The notes under the pieces: generated by a model
Databases searched by the model: none
Told to the model about the DNA's origin: nothing
What the model saw: only the letters and a program-made list of their open reading frames with translations
Made by a program: the position numbers and the translations under genes
Assembly (NCBI GenBank): GCA_001873065.1
Contig: MNYM01000015.1
Location: 62,001 to 126,000, forward strand
From: Flavobacteriaceae bacterium CG2_30_31_66
GTDB lineage: Bacteria; Bacteroidota; Bacteroidia; Flavobacteriales; Flavobacteriaceae
Direction: 5' to 3'
DNA length: 64,000 nucleotides
Shown here: piece by piece, positions 27,527-35,684 of the stretch
How the letters are laid out: each line of letters begins with the position of its first letter
Numbering within the stretch: the first letter of the stretch is position 1

Positions 27527-28063
27527 ATGAAAGACTTGAAACAATTCAACATTCCGTTTGTAGGATTAAGCGAAGGAAATCATGATTTTAAATATATTAT
27601 TGAGAACGAGTTCTTTAAATATTTTAATTTTGACGAGTTTGAAACTGCTAATGTTGAAGTTTTATTGAGCTTCTTTAAAAAAAGCAACATGTTAGAGTTG
27701 GTTTTTAAAGCAAAAGGCACTGTTGAAGTTCCTTGCGACGTAACAACCGAATTGTATCATCAAAAAATAAAAGCAAAGTTGCCACTAGTAGTAAAATTTG
27801 GTCATGAGTATAATGACGATAATGAAGAAATTTTAATACTCTCACATGATACATATCAATTAAATGTAGCACAATACATTTATGAAATGATTATACTGGC
27901 AGTTCCAATTAAAAGAGTTCATCCAAAAGTTTTGGACGGAACAATGGAATCGGAAACGTTAAAAAAATTAAAAGAATTAGAAATAAAAGAAGAAATCACG
28001 GCTGAAGAAGCAGACCCAAGGTGGGATAAATTAAAGAATTTACTAACAGAAAAAAAGAGATAA
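27527..28063 (+). CDS. DUF177 / YceD family protein
   Basis: 178 residues of the YceD/DUF177 family, whose members usually lie just before rpmF and are linked to 23S rRNA or ribosome assembly. Family marks are [14 protein letters not shown] near residue 73 and [11 protein letters not shown] at the C-terminus. The zinc-binding cysteines seen in some members are absent. I use the ATG at 27527; a TTG two codons upstream also opens the frame. The rpmF gene starts 2 bp after the stop. Confidence 0.85.
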   Translation: MKDLKQFNIPFVGLSEGNHDFKYIIENEFFKYFNFDEFETANVEVLLSFFKKSNMLELVFKAKGTVEVPCDVTTELYHQKIKAKLPLVVKFGHEYNDDNEEILILSHDTYQLNVAQYIYEMIILAVPIKRVHPKVLDGTMESETLKKLKELEIKEEITAEEADPRWDKLKNLLTEKKR

Positions 28064-28065
28064 CA

Positions 28066-28260
28066 ATGGCACATCCTAAAAGAAAAATTTCTAAAACCAG
28101 AAGAGATAAAAGGAGAACACATTATAAAGCAGCAGCTATGCAAATTGCAACTGATCCAACAACTGGTGAAGCACATTTGTATCACAGAGCTCATTGGCAC
28201 GAAGGAAAATTATACTACAGAGGTCAAGTTGTTTTAGAATCTGCAACTGCAGAGGTATAA
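28066..28260 (+). CDS. rpmF: 50S ribosomal protein L32
   Basis: 64 residues beginning [17 protein letters not shown], a highly basic N-terminal arm, followed by [17 protein letters not shown]. The zinc-binding cysteines of some L32 proteins are absent, so this is the zinc-free type. It is coupled to DUF177 with a 2-bp gap and followed by a strong terminator. Confidence 0.96.
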   Translation: MAHPKRKISKTRRDKRRTHYKAAAMQIATDPTTGEAHLYHRAHWHEGKLYYRGQVVLESATAEV

Positions 28261-28281
28261 AAAGCGTTTCAAAATACATCC

Positions 28282-28309
28282 AAAAACCCTCAACTTTGAG
28301 GGTTTTTTT
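28282..28309 (+). terminator. terminator after rpmF
   Basis: AAAAACCCTCAA pairs with TTGAGGGTTTTT over a very short loop, followed by T residues. Confidence 0.85.
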
Positions 28310-28416
28310 ACGTTTTTTTATTAAAAACACCTCAAAATTGGTTCATTTTACCTCAAAAGTGTGATATTTTTCATTACTTTTGATTTTCGTAATTTTAGTT
28401 TAATAAACATTTAACT

Positions 28417-29412
28417 ATGAGTAAAATCACTGCGGCAATTACAGCAGTAGGAAAATACGTTCCTGATTATATATTAACAAATAAAGAATTAGAAACTTTA
28501 GTTGATACTAATGACGAATGGATTACTTCAAGAACAGGAATTAAAGAACGAAGAATTCTCAAAGGTGAAGGTTTAGGAACTTCATATATGGCTATCAAAG
28601 CTGCTCAAGAATTACTTGAAAAGTCAAAAATAGATCCCAAAGAAATAGATTTAGTGATTGTTGCAACTGCAACTCCAGATTTGTTAGTAGCATCAACAGC
28701 GGTTTATACAGCAACAGAAATAGGTGCTACAAATGCTTTTGCTTATGATTTGCAAGCAGCTTGTTCAAGTTTTTTATACGGAATGTCAGCAGCTGCAAGT
28801 TATATAGAATCAGGAAGATATAAAAAAATATTATTGATTGGGGCAGATAAAATGTCATCAATTATTGATTATACTGATAGAGCAACTTGTATTATTTTTG
28901 GAGATGGAGCAGGAGCAGTTTTATTTGAACCAAGCACAAATGGTTTCGGTTTGAAAGATGAGTATTTAAGAAGTGATGGAATAGGAAGGGAATTTTTAAA
29001 AATGGATGCAGGAGGTTCAATCTTACCAGCTTCATCAGAAACTGTAAAAAACAAGCAACATTTTGTGTATCAAGAAGGAAAAACAGTTTTTAAATTTGCG
29101 GTTTCTAACATGGCTGATGTTTCTGAAAAAATGTTGGTTCGAAATAATCTTAAAAACGACGATATTCAGTGGTTAGTGCCACATCAAGCAAATAATAGAA
29201 TTATTGAAGCAACTGCAAATAGAGTTGGTGTAGATGCAGCAAGAGTGATGGTAAACATTCACAAATATGGAAACACAACTTCGGCAACATTGCCTTTATT
29301 ATTAGCAGATTACGAAGATCAATTAAAAGAAGGAGACAATTTAATTTTTGCTGCATTTGGCGGTGGGTTCACTTGGGGAGCTATTTACTTAACTTGGGCA
29401 TATAATTCATAA
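28417..29412 (+). CDS. fabH: beta-ketoacyl-ACP synthase III
   Basis: FabH condenses acetyl-CoA with malonyl-ACP to start fatty acid synthesis. 331 residues: catalytic Cys116 in LQAACSSFLYG, His in VPHQANNRI near 257 and Asn in HKYGNTTSA near 287. The start ITAAITAVGKYVPDY is typical. The 25-bp gap to accB, then accC, suggests one fatty-acid-initiation unit. A pair of direct repeats (ACCTCAAAA) lies upstream. Confidence 0.96.
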   Translation: MSKITAAITAVGKYVPDYILTNKELETLVDTNDEWITSRTGIKERRILKGEGLGTSYMAIKAAQELLEKSKIDPKEIDLVIVATATPDLLVASTAVYTATEIGATNAFAYDLQAACSSFLYGMSAAASYIESGRYKKILLIGADKMSSIIDYTDRATCIIFGDGAGAVLFEPSTNGFGLKDEYLRSDGIGREFLKMDAGGSILPASSETVKNKQHFVYQEGKTVFKFAVSNMADVSEKMLVRNNLKNDDIQWLVPHQANNRIIEATANRVGVDAARVMVNIHKYGNTTSATLPLLLADYEDQLKEGDNLIFAAFGGGFTWGAIYLTWAYNS

Positions 29413-29437
29413 ATAAAACAACTTAACAATCATTCAT

Positions 29438-29917
29438 ATGGATATTAAAGACATTCAAAATTTGATAAAATTTGTAGCGAAATCTGGTGCAAGCGAGGTA
29501 AAGTTAGAAATGGAAGATATAAAAATTACTATTAAAACTGGAACAGGTTTTACTGAAACAACTTATGTACAAGCACCTATTCAACAAAATGCTCCTCAAA
29601 TGACAGCTGCTGTTGCACAACAACCAGTTGCAGAAACTCCAACTCCTGTTGTTGTAAGCACAGACAATTCAGCAAATTATATCACTGTAAAATCACCAAT
29701 TATTGGAACTTTTTATAGAAAACCTTCTCCAGATAAACCAAATTTTGTTGAAGTTGGTACTGAAATCAATGCAGGTGATGTTGTTTGTGTGATTGAAGCA
29801 ATGAAATTATTCAATGAAATAGAGTCTGAAATTTCAGGTAAAGTTATTAAAATATTGGTTGATAATGCATCACCAGTTGAATTTGACCAACCTTTATTTT
29901 TGGTTGATCCATCATAA
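29438..29917 (+). CDS. accB: acetyl-CoA carboxylase biotin carboxyl carrier protein
   Basis: 159 residues: an N-terminal helix, a Pro/Ala/Gln-rich linker at about 45-75, and a C-terminal biotinyl domain with the EAMKLF motif whose Lys123 is biotinylated. It carries the carboxyl group between AccC and the carboxyltransferase. It lies between fabH and accC. Confidence 0.96.
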   Translation: MDIKDIQNLIKFVAKSGASEVKLEMEDIKITIKTGTGFTETTYVQAPIQQNAPQMTAAVAQQPVAETPTPVVVSTDNSANYITVKSPIIGTFYRKPSPDKPNFVEVGTEINAGDVVCVIEAMKLFNEIESEISGKVIKILVDNASPVEFDQPLFLVDPS

Positions 29918-29999
29918 TTGAATTTAGAAAAATTGATGAATAAAGAAATTTTTTACACATCAAAGATTTCAAAAGTTTAAAAATCTAATATCAAATAAG

Positions 30000-31337
30000 A
30001 TGTTCAAAAAAATATTAGTTGCCAACAGAGGAGAAATTGCTTTAAGAGTCATAAGAACTTGTAAAGAGATGGGAATCAAAACAGTAGCAGTCTATTCAAC
30101 CGCTGATTCTGAAAGTTTGCATGTACGATTTGCAGATGAAGCTGTTTGTATTGGACCTCCAGCAAGTAGTGAATCGTATTTAAAAATGTCTAATATTATT
30201 GCAGCAGCAGAAATTACAAATGCTGATGCAATTCATCCAGGATATGGGTTTTTGTCTGAAAATGCAAAATTTTCGAATTTGTGTGAAGAACATAAAATAA
30301 AATTTATTGGTGCTACAGGTAGAATGATTGATCAAATGGGTGATAAATCAAATGCAAAAGCAACAATGAAAGCTGCAGGAGTGCCCTGTGTTCCAGGCTC
30401 TGACGGAATAATTGTAGATTTTGAAGAATGTAAAAAAGTTGCAATTGAAACAGGTTATCCTGTAATGTTAAAAGCTTCTGCTGGTGGTGGTGGGAAAGGA
30501 ATGCGTGCCGTTTATAAACCAGAAGATTTAAAAAATGCTTGGGATTCTGCAAGACAAGAAAGTAAAGCTGCCTTTGGTAATGACGATATGTACATGGAAA
30601 AATTGATTGAAGAACCAAGACATATTGAAATTCAAATTGTAGGTGATGCTTACGGAAAAGCTTGTCATTTATCTGAAAGAGATTGCTCTATTCAAAGACG
30701 CCATCAAAAATTAACCGAAGAAACGCCCTCTCCTTTTATGACTGCCGAACTGAGAGATAGTATGGGAAATGCAGCCGTAAAAGCTGCAGAATATATAAGT
30801 TATGAAGGTGCAGGAACCATAGAATTTTTGGTTGATAAACACAGAAATTTCTATTTCATGGAGATGAATACTCGTATTCAAGTGGAACATCCAATCACTG
30901 AAGAGGTTGTAAATTATGACCTTATCAGAGAACAAATTCTTGTTGCAGCTGGCGTTCCAATCTCTGGAAGAAACTATTATCCTCAAATGCATTCTATAGA
31001 ATGTAGAATTAATGCCGAAGATCCTTATAATAATTTTAGACCAGCACCAGGAAGAATCAATATTTTTCATGCGCCTGGAGGTCATGGAGTTAGAATAGAT
31101 ACGCACGTTTATGCAGGGTATATGATTCCGCCAAATTATGATTCAATGATTGCAAAATTGATTGTAACCGCGCAAACAAGAGAAGAAGCCATCAATAAAA
31201 TGAAAAGAGCTCTTGACGAATTTGTGATTGAAGGCATCAAAACAACCATCCCTTTTCACAGACAATTAATGGATAATCCAGATTATGTTGCGGGAAATTA
31301 TACCACAAAATTCATGGAAGATTTTGAAATGAAATAA
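30000..31337 (+). CDS. accC: acetyl-CoA carboxylase, biotin carboxylase subunit
   Basis: 445 residues of the ATP-grasp biotin carboxylase that loads AccB with CO2. The N-terminus [27 protein letters not shown], the glycine-rich [14 protein letters not shown] loop near 161, [11 protein letters not shown] and [11 protein letters not shown] are all present. The 82-bp gap after accB has no terminator. Downstream accA/accD are not here. Confidence 0.97.
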   Translation: MFKKILVANRGEIALRVIRTCKEMGIKTVAVYSTADSESLHVRFADEAVCIGPPASSESYLKMSNIIAAAEITNADAIHPGYGFLSENAKFSNLCEEHKIKFIGATGRMIDQMGDKSNAKATMKAAGVPCVPGSDGIIVDFEECKKVAIETGYPVMLKASAGGGGKGMRAVYKPEDLKNAWDSARQESKAAFGNDDMYMEKLIEEPRHIEIQIVGDAYGKACHLSERDCSIQRRHQKLTEETPSPFMTAELRDSMGNAAVKAAEYISYEGAGTIEFLVDKHRNFYFMEMNTRIQVEHPITEEVVNYDLIREQILVAAGVPISGRNYYPQMHSIECRINAEDPYNNFRPAPGRINIFHAPGGHGVRIDTHVYAGYMIPPNYDSMIAKLIVTAQTREEAINKMKRALDEFVIEGIKTTIPFHRQLMDNPDYVAGNYTTKFMEDFEMK

Positions 31338-31358
31338 CAAAATTTTATTACAAAATAG

Positions 31359-31394
31359 AAAAAAGAGAATACTGAAAAGTGTTCTCTTTTTTTT
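31359..31394 (+). terminator. terminator after accC
   Basis: AAAAAAGAGAA pairs with TTCTCTTTTTT across about 12 bases, ending in an 8-T run. Confidence 0.75.
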
Positions 31395-31418
31395 ACCTTT
31401 AGATTTTTGATAACTCTC

Positions 31419-31868
31419 ATGAAAATAGACGGAATAGACAAAATTATTATAAAAAGTTTGGTGAATGATGCAAGAACCCCCATTTTGAGCATCGCTAGAG
31501 AAGTTGGGATTTCTGGCGCTGCAATTCATCAACGTTTGCGAAAATTAGAAAAATCAAACTTGATTGAAGGCTATAAAATGGTGATAAATCCGAAAGCTTT
31601 AGGATATACAACGACTGCTTTTGTAGGTGTTTTTTTAGACGCATCAAATTTGTATTCTTCTGCGATAAAAAGGCTAAAAGAAATTCCCGAAATCGTCGAA
31701 AGTCATTATACCACTGGAAATTATGCCATTTTCATAAAAATAATGTGTAAAAATAATGAAGATTTAATGCATCTTTTAAACAAAGATATTCAAAACATTA
31801 AAGGAGTTTCAAGAACGGAAACGTTCATTTCTTTAGATCAACAAATTGATAGACAAATCGCAATTTAA
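31419..31868 (+). CDS. Lrp/AsnC family transcriptional regulator
   Basis: 149 residues from the ATG at 31419; a TTG four codons upstream also opens the frame. The N-terminal winged HTH (DARTPILSIAREVGISGAAIHQRLRKLEKSNLI) is followed by an alpha-beta RAM/AsnC ligand domain (TTAFVGVFLDAS, VESHYTTGNYAIFIKI). It probably senses an amino acid. Targets are not evident; it stands alone between accC and the phosphorelay genes. Confidence 0.92.
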   Translation: MKIDGIDKIIIKSLVNDARTPILSIAREVGISGAAIHQRLRKLEKSNLIEGYKMVINPKALGYTTTAFVGVFLDASNLYSSAIKRLKEIPEIVESHYTTGNYAIFIKIMCKNNEDLMHLLNKDIQNIKGVSRTETFISLDQQIDRQIAI

Positions 31869-31983
31869 GCAAATCTGTTTATCTTAATTATTCTACTGTT
31901 GAAAGATGAAATGAAACGATTCAACAAAAAAATAAATTAAAATCAACTTTTAGTTAGAAATTTACCTGATTAAATTTTAATTC

Positions 31984-32394
31984 ATGAATACGTTCTCAAT
32001 ACTTCTCGTAGAAGACGATTCAATTGAAAGGTTAAAGTTCCAAAAAGTTGTAAAAAATTTGAAAGGAAACTTTGCAATTTCTGAGGCAGTAAATGGCAAA
32101 TGTGCTTTAGAATTATTGGATACACAAAAAACAGATTATCATTTGATAATTTCTGATTTTAATATGCCAATAATGAATGGTTTTGAATTTTTAATTGAAG
32201 TGAAATCAAGAAATGAATTTAAAAACATTCCATTTGTGATCATGTCAAATACCAATGATTTGGACGAATTAAAAAAATGTTTTGAATTGGGGATTTCAGG
32301 TTATTTTAAAAAGCCTTATAATTTTAATGACTTTTCAAAAAAAGTAAAGACTGTTTTAGAATATTGGAATAATAATGATATAATAAAGGCTTAA
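31984..32394 (+). CDS. single-domain response regulator (CheY-like receiver)
   Basis: 136 residues forming only a receiver domain. The acidic pair is Asp11-Asp12, the phospho-acceptor Asp58 in ISDFNMP, the Ser88 switch and Lys110 in FKKP, all intact. With no output domain it can act as a phosphate carrier or a protein-protein switch. It is followed by an Hpt gene (19 bp) and a LytTR regulator, with no histidine kinase nearby. Confidence 0.9.
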   Translation: MNTFSILLVEDDSIERLKFQKVVKNLKGNFAISEAVNGKCALELLDTQKTDYHLIISDFNMPIMNGFEFLIEVKSRNEFKNIPFVIMSNTNDLDELKKCFELGISGYFKKPYNFNDFSKKVKTVLEYWNNNDIIKA

Positions 32395-32413
32395 AAATTC
32401 TTATGCACAGTTT

Positions 32414-32740
32414 ATGGAAGAACCTAACTTATCCTATATCAAAAATATAGCTGAAGATGATTTGGATTTTGAAAAAATATTGTTAATGGTATTAAAGGAA
32501 GAATTCTATGAGGAACAAGCATCTTATAGAAATAATTTTTCAGATAATAATCTTAAAGAAACTTCTTTAATTGTTCACAAATTAAAACACAAAATCGGAT
32601 TGTTAGGTTTGGAAAAATCATACGAACTTGCAACATTATTTGAAAATCAATTAAAAAATAGTGACACAAATTTACATGAAAGTTTTATTGAAATTTTAAA
32701 TAAAATTCATGTATTTTTATCCAAAATAAAAATTGAATAA
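32414..32740 (+). CDS. Hpt domain protein (histidine phosphotransfer)
   Basis: 108 residues predicted to be a four-helix bundle. The phospho-acceptor His55 lies in IVHKLKHKIGLLG, matching the Hpt HxxK signature (Lys58). It would carry phosphate between receivers, most simply between the two regulators that flank it. The 6-bp gap to the LytTR gene suggests cotranscription. Confidence 0.82.
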   Translation: MEEPNLSYIKNIAEDDLDFEKILLMVLKEEFYEEQASYRNNFSDNNLKETSLIVHKLKHKIGLLGLEKSYELATLFENQLKNSDTNLHESFIEILNKIHVFLSKIKIE

Positions 32741-32746
32741 ATTATA

Positions 32747-33445
32747 ATGGATTGTATAATTGTTGACGACGATGCTACTTCTCGATTAATAACAAATCAG
32801 TTTTGCATCAAAAATGGACAAATCAATGTTATTGATGAATTTTCATCAGCAATTGATGCGATAAAGTTTTTGAATAATAATACTGTAGATCTTATTTTTT
32901 TGGACATTCACATGCCAACATTTTCTGGGTTTGATTTCATACAAACATTGAAAAATCCACCGAAAATTATTTTAATGACTTCTGATAAAGACCGCGCATT
33001 AGAAGCATTTGAATATGCAAGCGTTTTGGATTATTTGGTAAAACCTATTACCAAAGAGCGATTTGAAAAATCCATGGAAAAATTGTTTTTCAATCAAGAA
33101 AACACCTCAAAATTATCCAAAGAAAATCTTGATCAAGACTATTTATATGTAAATGTTGACAGAAGGTTGGTTAAAGTTCACATTCCAAGTATTTATGTTA
33201 TTGAAGCGAAAGGTGATTATATCAACATAAAAACTTCAGAAAAAAATTATTTGGTTCATTCTACTTTACGAAAAATTCAGGACAAGTTACCTTTTAAAAA
33301 GTTTTTCAAAGTTCATAGGTCTTTTATAATTAACATAACAGAAATTGTTGATATTGAAGATAATACTGTTTTGGTAAGGAAAGAAGTAATTCCTGTTAGT
33401 CGCTCTAATAAAAATAATTTAGTTGAAAAACTAAATTTATTGTAA
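32747..33445 (+). CDS. LytTR family DNA-binding response regulator
   Basis: 232 residues: an N-terminal receiver (Asp7-9, phospho-acceptor Asp53 in FLDIHMP, Thr78, Lys99 in LVKP) and a C-terminal LytTR domain at about 125-232 (VIEAKGDYINI, HSTLRKIQDKLP, FFKVHRSFIIN). It should bind DNA as a transcription factor. Last gene of the receiver-Hpt-LytTR cluster; its terminator has been split by an IS element. Confidence 0.92.
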   Translation: MDCIIVDDDATSRLITNQFCIKNGQINVIDEFSSAIDAIKFLNNNTVDLIFLDIHMPTFSGFDFIQTLKNPPKIILMTSDKDRALEAFEYASVLDYLVKPITKERFEKSMEKLFFNQENTSKLSKENLDQDYLYVNVDRRLVKVHIPSIYVIEAKGDYINIKTSEKNYLVHSTLRKIQDKLPFKKFFKVHRSFIINITEIVDIEDNTVLVRKEVIPVSRSNKNNLVEKLNLL

Positions 33446-33462
33446 AATAAAAAATACATTAC

Positions 33463-33484
33463 AAAAAAAACCTCAACAATTTTC
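33463..33484 (+). terminator. left half of a terminator split by the IS
   Basis: AAAAAACCTCAACAA at 33465-33479 pairs, with one mismatch, with TTGTTAAGGTTTTTT at 35196-35210 on the other side of the IS. Joined, these make a bidirectional terminator for the LytTR gene and the opposite-strand tRNA operon. Confidence 0.6.
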
Positions 33485-33521
33485 GAGGGCACTGAAAAAG
33501 TTTTTTTTCAAAAAATGTGTT

Positions 33522-33561
33522 AAAAAAGGAGTAGAAAGCGAAGTTTCTCTGCTCCTTTTTT
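33522..33561 (+). terminator. terminator-like hairpin at the left end of the IS
   Basis: AAAAAAGGAG ... CTCCTTTTTT with inner AGAAA/TTTCT pairing, upstream of the transposase start. Likely blocks read-through into the element. Confidence 0.65.
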
Positions 33562-33594
33562 CTTATATTTAGCTGTAATTATAAGACTTTATAT

Positions 33595-34997
33595 ATGTTA
33601 GTGCAGCAGCAAACAATACAATTCAGTGATTATTCTTCGTTGTATGATTTAATAGTTCCTCAGAGTAATCTTTTGAGAAAAATTAACGATTTGATTGATT
33701 TTTCCTTCATATATGATGAATTATTAAATAAATACTGCACCAATTTCTAAAAACAATTCATACTGTTTCCGATGTTGATGTAGTAGAGCGTTCTCGTTAC
33801 GACATATCTTTTAAATATTTTTTGGGTATGAATCCAGAAGACGATGTTATCGATTCGAGCTCATTAACGAAATTTAGAAAATTACGTCTGAAAGATACTG
33901 ACTTATTAAATCTATTGATAAACAAAACAGTTACCATTGCCATCGAAAAAGGTATCATCCGTTCAAAGTCTATCATCGTTGATGCCACACATACTTTGTC
34001 AAAATCTAATCCATTTTTAGCCATCGATGTGTTGAGAGAGCGCTCAAAGTTTCTTCGAAAAACAATATACCTCTTTGATGAGCAATTCAAAGACCTTATG
34101 CCCGAAAAAAATACTGAGAATGATTTAGAAAAGGAACTGGCTTATTGCAAAGAGCTAGAAAAACGTATACAAAATGAGCCTTCTATAAATTCAATTCCTG
34201 CTGTGAAAGAAAAATTAAACCTGCTAAAAGAAGCTGTAGAAGATACTCAAGAAAACATAACTCTATCCAACGATACCGTTGCTAAAATAGGTCATAAATC
34301 TGCTGAGAGTTCTTTCTTTGGTTATAAGACCCATTTGGCTATGACCGAAGAACGCATCATTACTGCTGCAATAGTGACATCTGGAGAGAAAGGAGACGGT
34401 CCAGAATTACCTAAACTTTTAAAAATTAGTCAAGAAAACGGAATCGATGTTGACACTATTATTGGAGATGGAGCTTATACAGGAAAAGAAAATCTAAAAC
34501 TCACAAATGAGCAAAACATAAAAGTGGTAGCCAGACTAAATGTTACAATAGCACTAGGTGCTAGAAAAGAGGACGATAAATTTGATTACAATAAAGATGC
34601 CGATAGATTTGTTTGTCCTGCAGGGCATATGGCAATACGAAAATCTAAACAAGGCAAAAAAAACGTTGGAAAGAATCAAGTATACACCTACTATTTTGAT
34701 GTAGAAAAATGTAAGTCTTGCCCTTTAAAGCAGGGTTGTTATAAAGAGGGAGCTAAGACAAAAACATATTCGGTGTCGATAAAATCAGACTTACACCAAG
34801 AACAAATCGCCTTTCAAGAAACCGACTATTACAAAGAAAAAGCAAAACACAGATACAAAATAGAAGCGAAAAATAGTGAGTTAAAAAATGCACATGGTTA
34901 TAATAGAGCAATATCGTATGGTATTACCAATATGCAAATGCAAGGAGCAATAGCAATTTTTGCCATAAATATGAAAAGAATACTGAAATTAATGTAG
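33595..34997 (+). pseudogene. IS1182-family transposase, disrupted
   Basis: Two frames make up the gene. ATG at 33595 gives 51 codons (LVQQQTIQFSDYSSLYDL... ending NKYCTNF) to a TAA at 33748; the rest reads from CTA at 33747 in the -1 frame to 34997. Intact DUF772-type transposases carry a continuous stretch with an NGR...IDP segment at this point, missing here, so a small deletion with frameshift is the simplest reading. The DDE residues remain in the second part: IIVDATH, IIGDGAYTG and EAKNSELKNAHGYNRA. A Cys-rich insert (CPAGHM, CKSCPLKQGCY) is typical of the family. A protein starting at 33822 would lack the N-terminal domain. Confidence 0.88.
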
Positions 34998-35091
34998 GGA
35001 AATGTAGCCTACTGCTGTATTGCTCAGAATGCCTCTTAGTAAGCTCAAAATAGGATTATTGAACCAACATTAAAAATCAATATTAAAAACA

Positions 35092-35140
35092 AAAACGCTT
35101 ATGACGGATTATATAAATCCTGTTACAAGCGTTTTCTTTT
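35092..35140 (+). terminator. terminator at the right end of the IS
   Basis: AAAACGCTT / AAGCGTTTT outer stem with GGATT / AATCC inner stem, then a T-rich tail, 95 bp after the transposase stop. Confidence 0.75.
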
Positions 35141-35195
35141 TGCCCAAAAAACGACGCTAATCAAAATAAGCGATGTTTTTCAGTGCCCTCAATTT

Positions 35196-35210
35196 TTGTT
35201 AAGGTTTTTT
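35196..35210 (-). terminator. right half of the split terminator, downstream of tRNA-Leu
   Basis: TTGTTAAGGTTTTTT begins two bases beyond the mature 3' end of tRNA-Leu. It matches the left flank of the IS as its inverted complement. Confidence 0.6.
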
Positions 35211-35211
35211 G

Positions 35212-35297
35212 TACTGAAGGCGGGAATTGAACCCGCACGAGCATTACTGCCCACTGGATTTTAAGTCCAGCGTGTCTACCAATTCCACCACTTCAGC
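35212..35297 (-). tRNA. tRNA-Leu (anticodon UAA)
   Basis: 86-nt type II tRNA with acceptor GCTGAAG / CTTCAGT, D-arm GGTGGAATTGGTAGACAC, anticodon loop CTTAAAA (UAA), a long variable arm and GGTTCAATTCC T-arm; no encoded CCA. Last of three tRNAs read on the minus strand. Confidence 0.95.
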
Positions 35298-35318
35298 ATT
35301 GGTAATTTAATTTTTCAG

Positions 35319-35390
35319 AGCGAAAGACGGGATTTGAACCCGCGACCCTCACCTTGGCAAGGTGATGCTCTACCCCTGAGCTACTTTCGC
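35319..35390 (-). tRNA. tRNA-Gly (anticodon GCC)
   Basis: 72-nt cloverleaf: acceptor GCGAAAG / CTTTCGC, D-arm AGCTCAGGGGTAGAGC, anticodon stem-loop CACCTTGCCAAGGTG, T-arm CGGGTTCAAATCCCG; no encoded CCA. Middle tRNA of the operon. Confidence 0.95.
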
Positions 35391-35429
35391 AGACTTTCAA
35401 ATAAAGCAGATAAGCTTTTGCTTATTTTG

Positions 35430-35503
35430 CTCCTCCTCTTGGGCTCGAACCAAGGACCCTCTGATTAACAGTCAGATGCTCTAACCAACTGAGCTAAGGA
35501 GGA
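35430..35503 (-). tRNA. tRNA-Asn (anticodon GUU)
   Basis: 74-nt cloverleaf: acceptor TCCTCCT / AGGAGGA, D-arm TAGCTCAGTTGGTTAGAGC, anticodon stem-loop CTGACTGTTAATCAG, T-arm TTGGTTCGAGCCCAA. First tRNA of the minus-strand operon, about 30 bp after its -7 box. Confidence 0.95.
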
Positions 35504-35533
35504 GTTTGCTACACATTTTGTGATTAGCGAGTG

Positions 35534-35563
35534 CAAATATATATCTTTTTGATATATAGGCAA
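35534..35563 (-). promoter_or_regulatory. promoter of the tRNA operon
   Basis: On the minus strand, -33 TTG (35561-35563), a 19-bp spacer and -7 TATATTTG (35534-35541), ending 30 bp before tRNA-Asn. Strong consensus match. Confidence 0.7.
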
Positions 35564-35684
35564 AAATATTTTTCATTTTTTTAATAAAAGTTTCTGTATT
35601 AATGTGATAAAAAAAACAAGGCTTTAATCTTAAAAATTGTATTTTTGTCCGGATAATAAGCTATTTAAAAACGCAAACTATTAT

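Larger units (their letters stand above)
33485..35190 (+). mobile_element. IS1182-family insertion sequence, decayed copy
   Basis: 1706 bp bounded by inverted repeats GAGGGCACTGAAAAA (33485-33499) and its complement ending at 35190. It carries one transposase gene, interrupted, and internal hairpins at both ends (33522-33561, 35092-35140) that look like terminators insulating it. No target-site duplication is evident. Its flanks are the two halves of a hairpin. Confidence 0.88.

Noticed and set aside
33739..33760. Programmed -1 frameshift in the IS transposase
   Set aside because: The frames are offset by -1, but no X-XXY-YYZ slip heptamer precedes the TAA at 33748, and the join lacks residues that family members have there, so deletion is simpler.
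33797..34090. 97-codon minus-strand frame over the transposase
   Set aside because: Antisense shadow of the DDE transposase; no promoter or family features.
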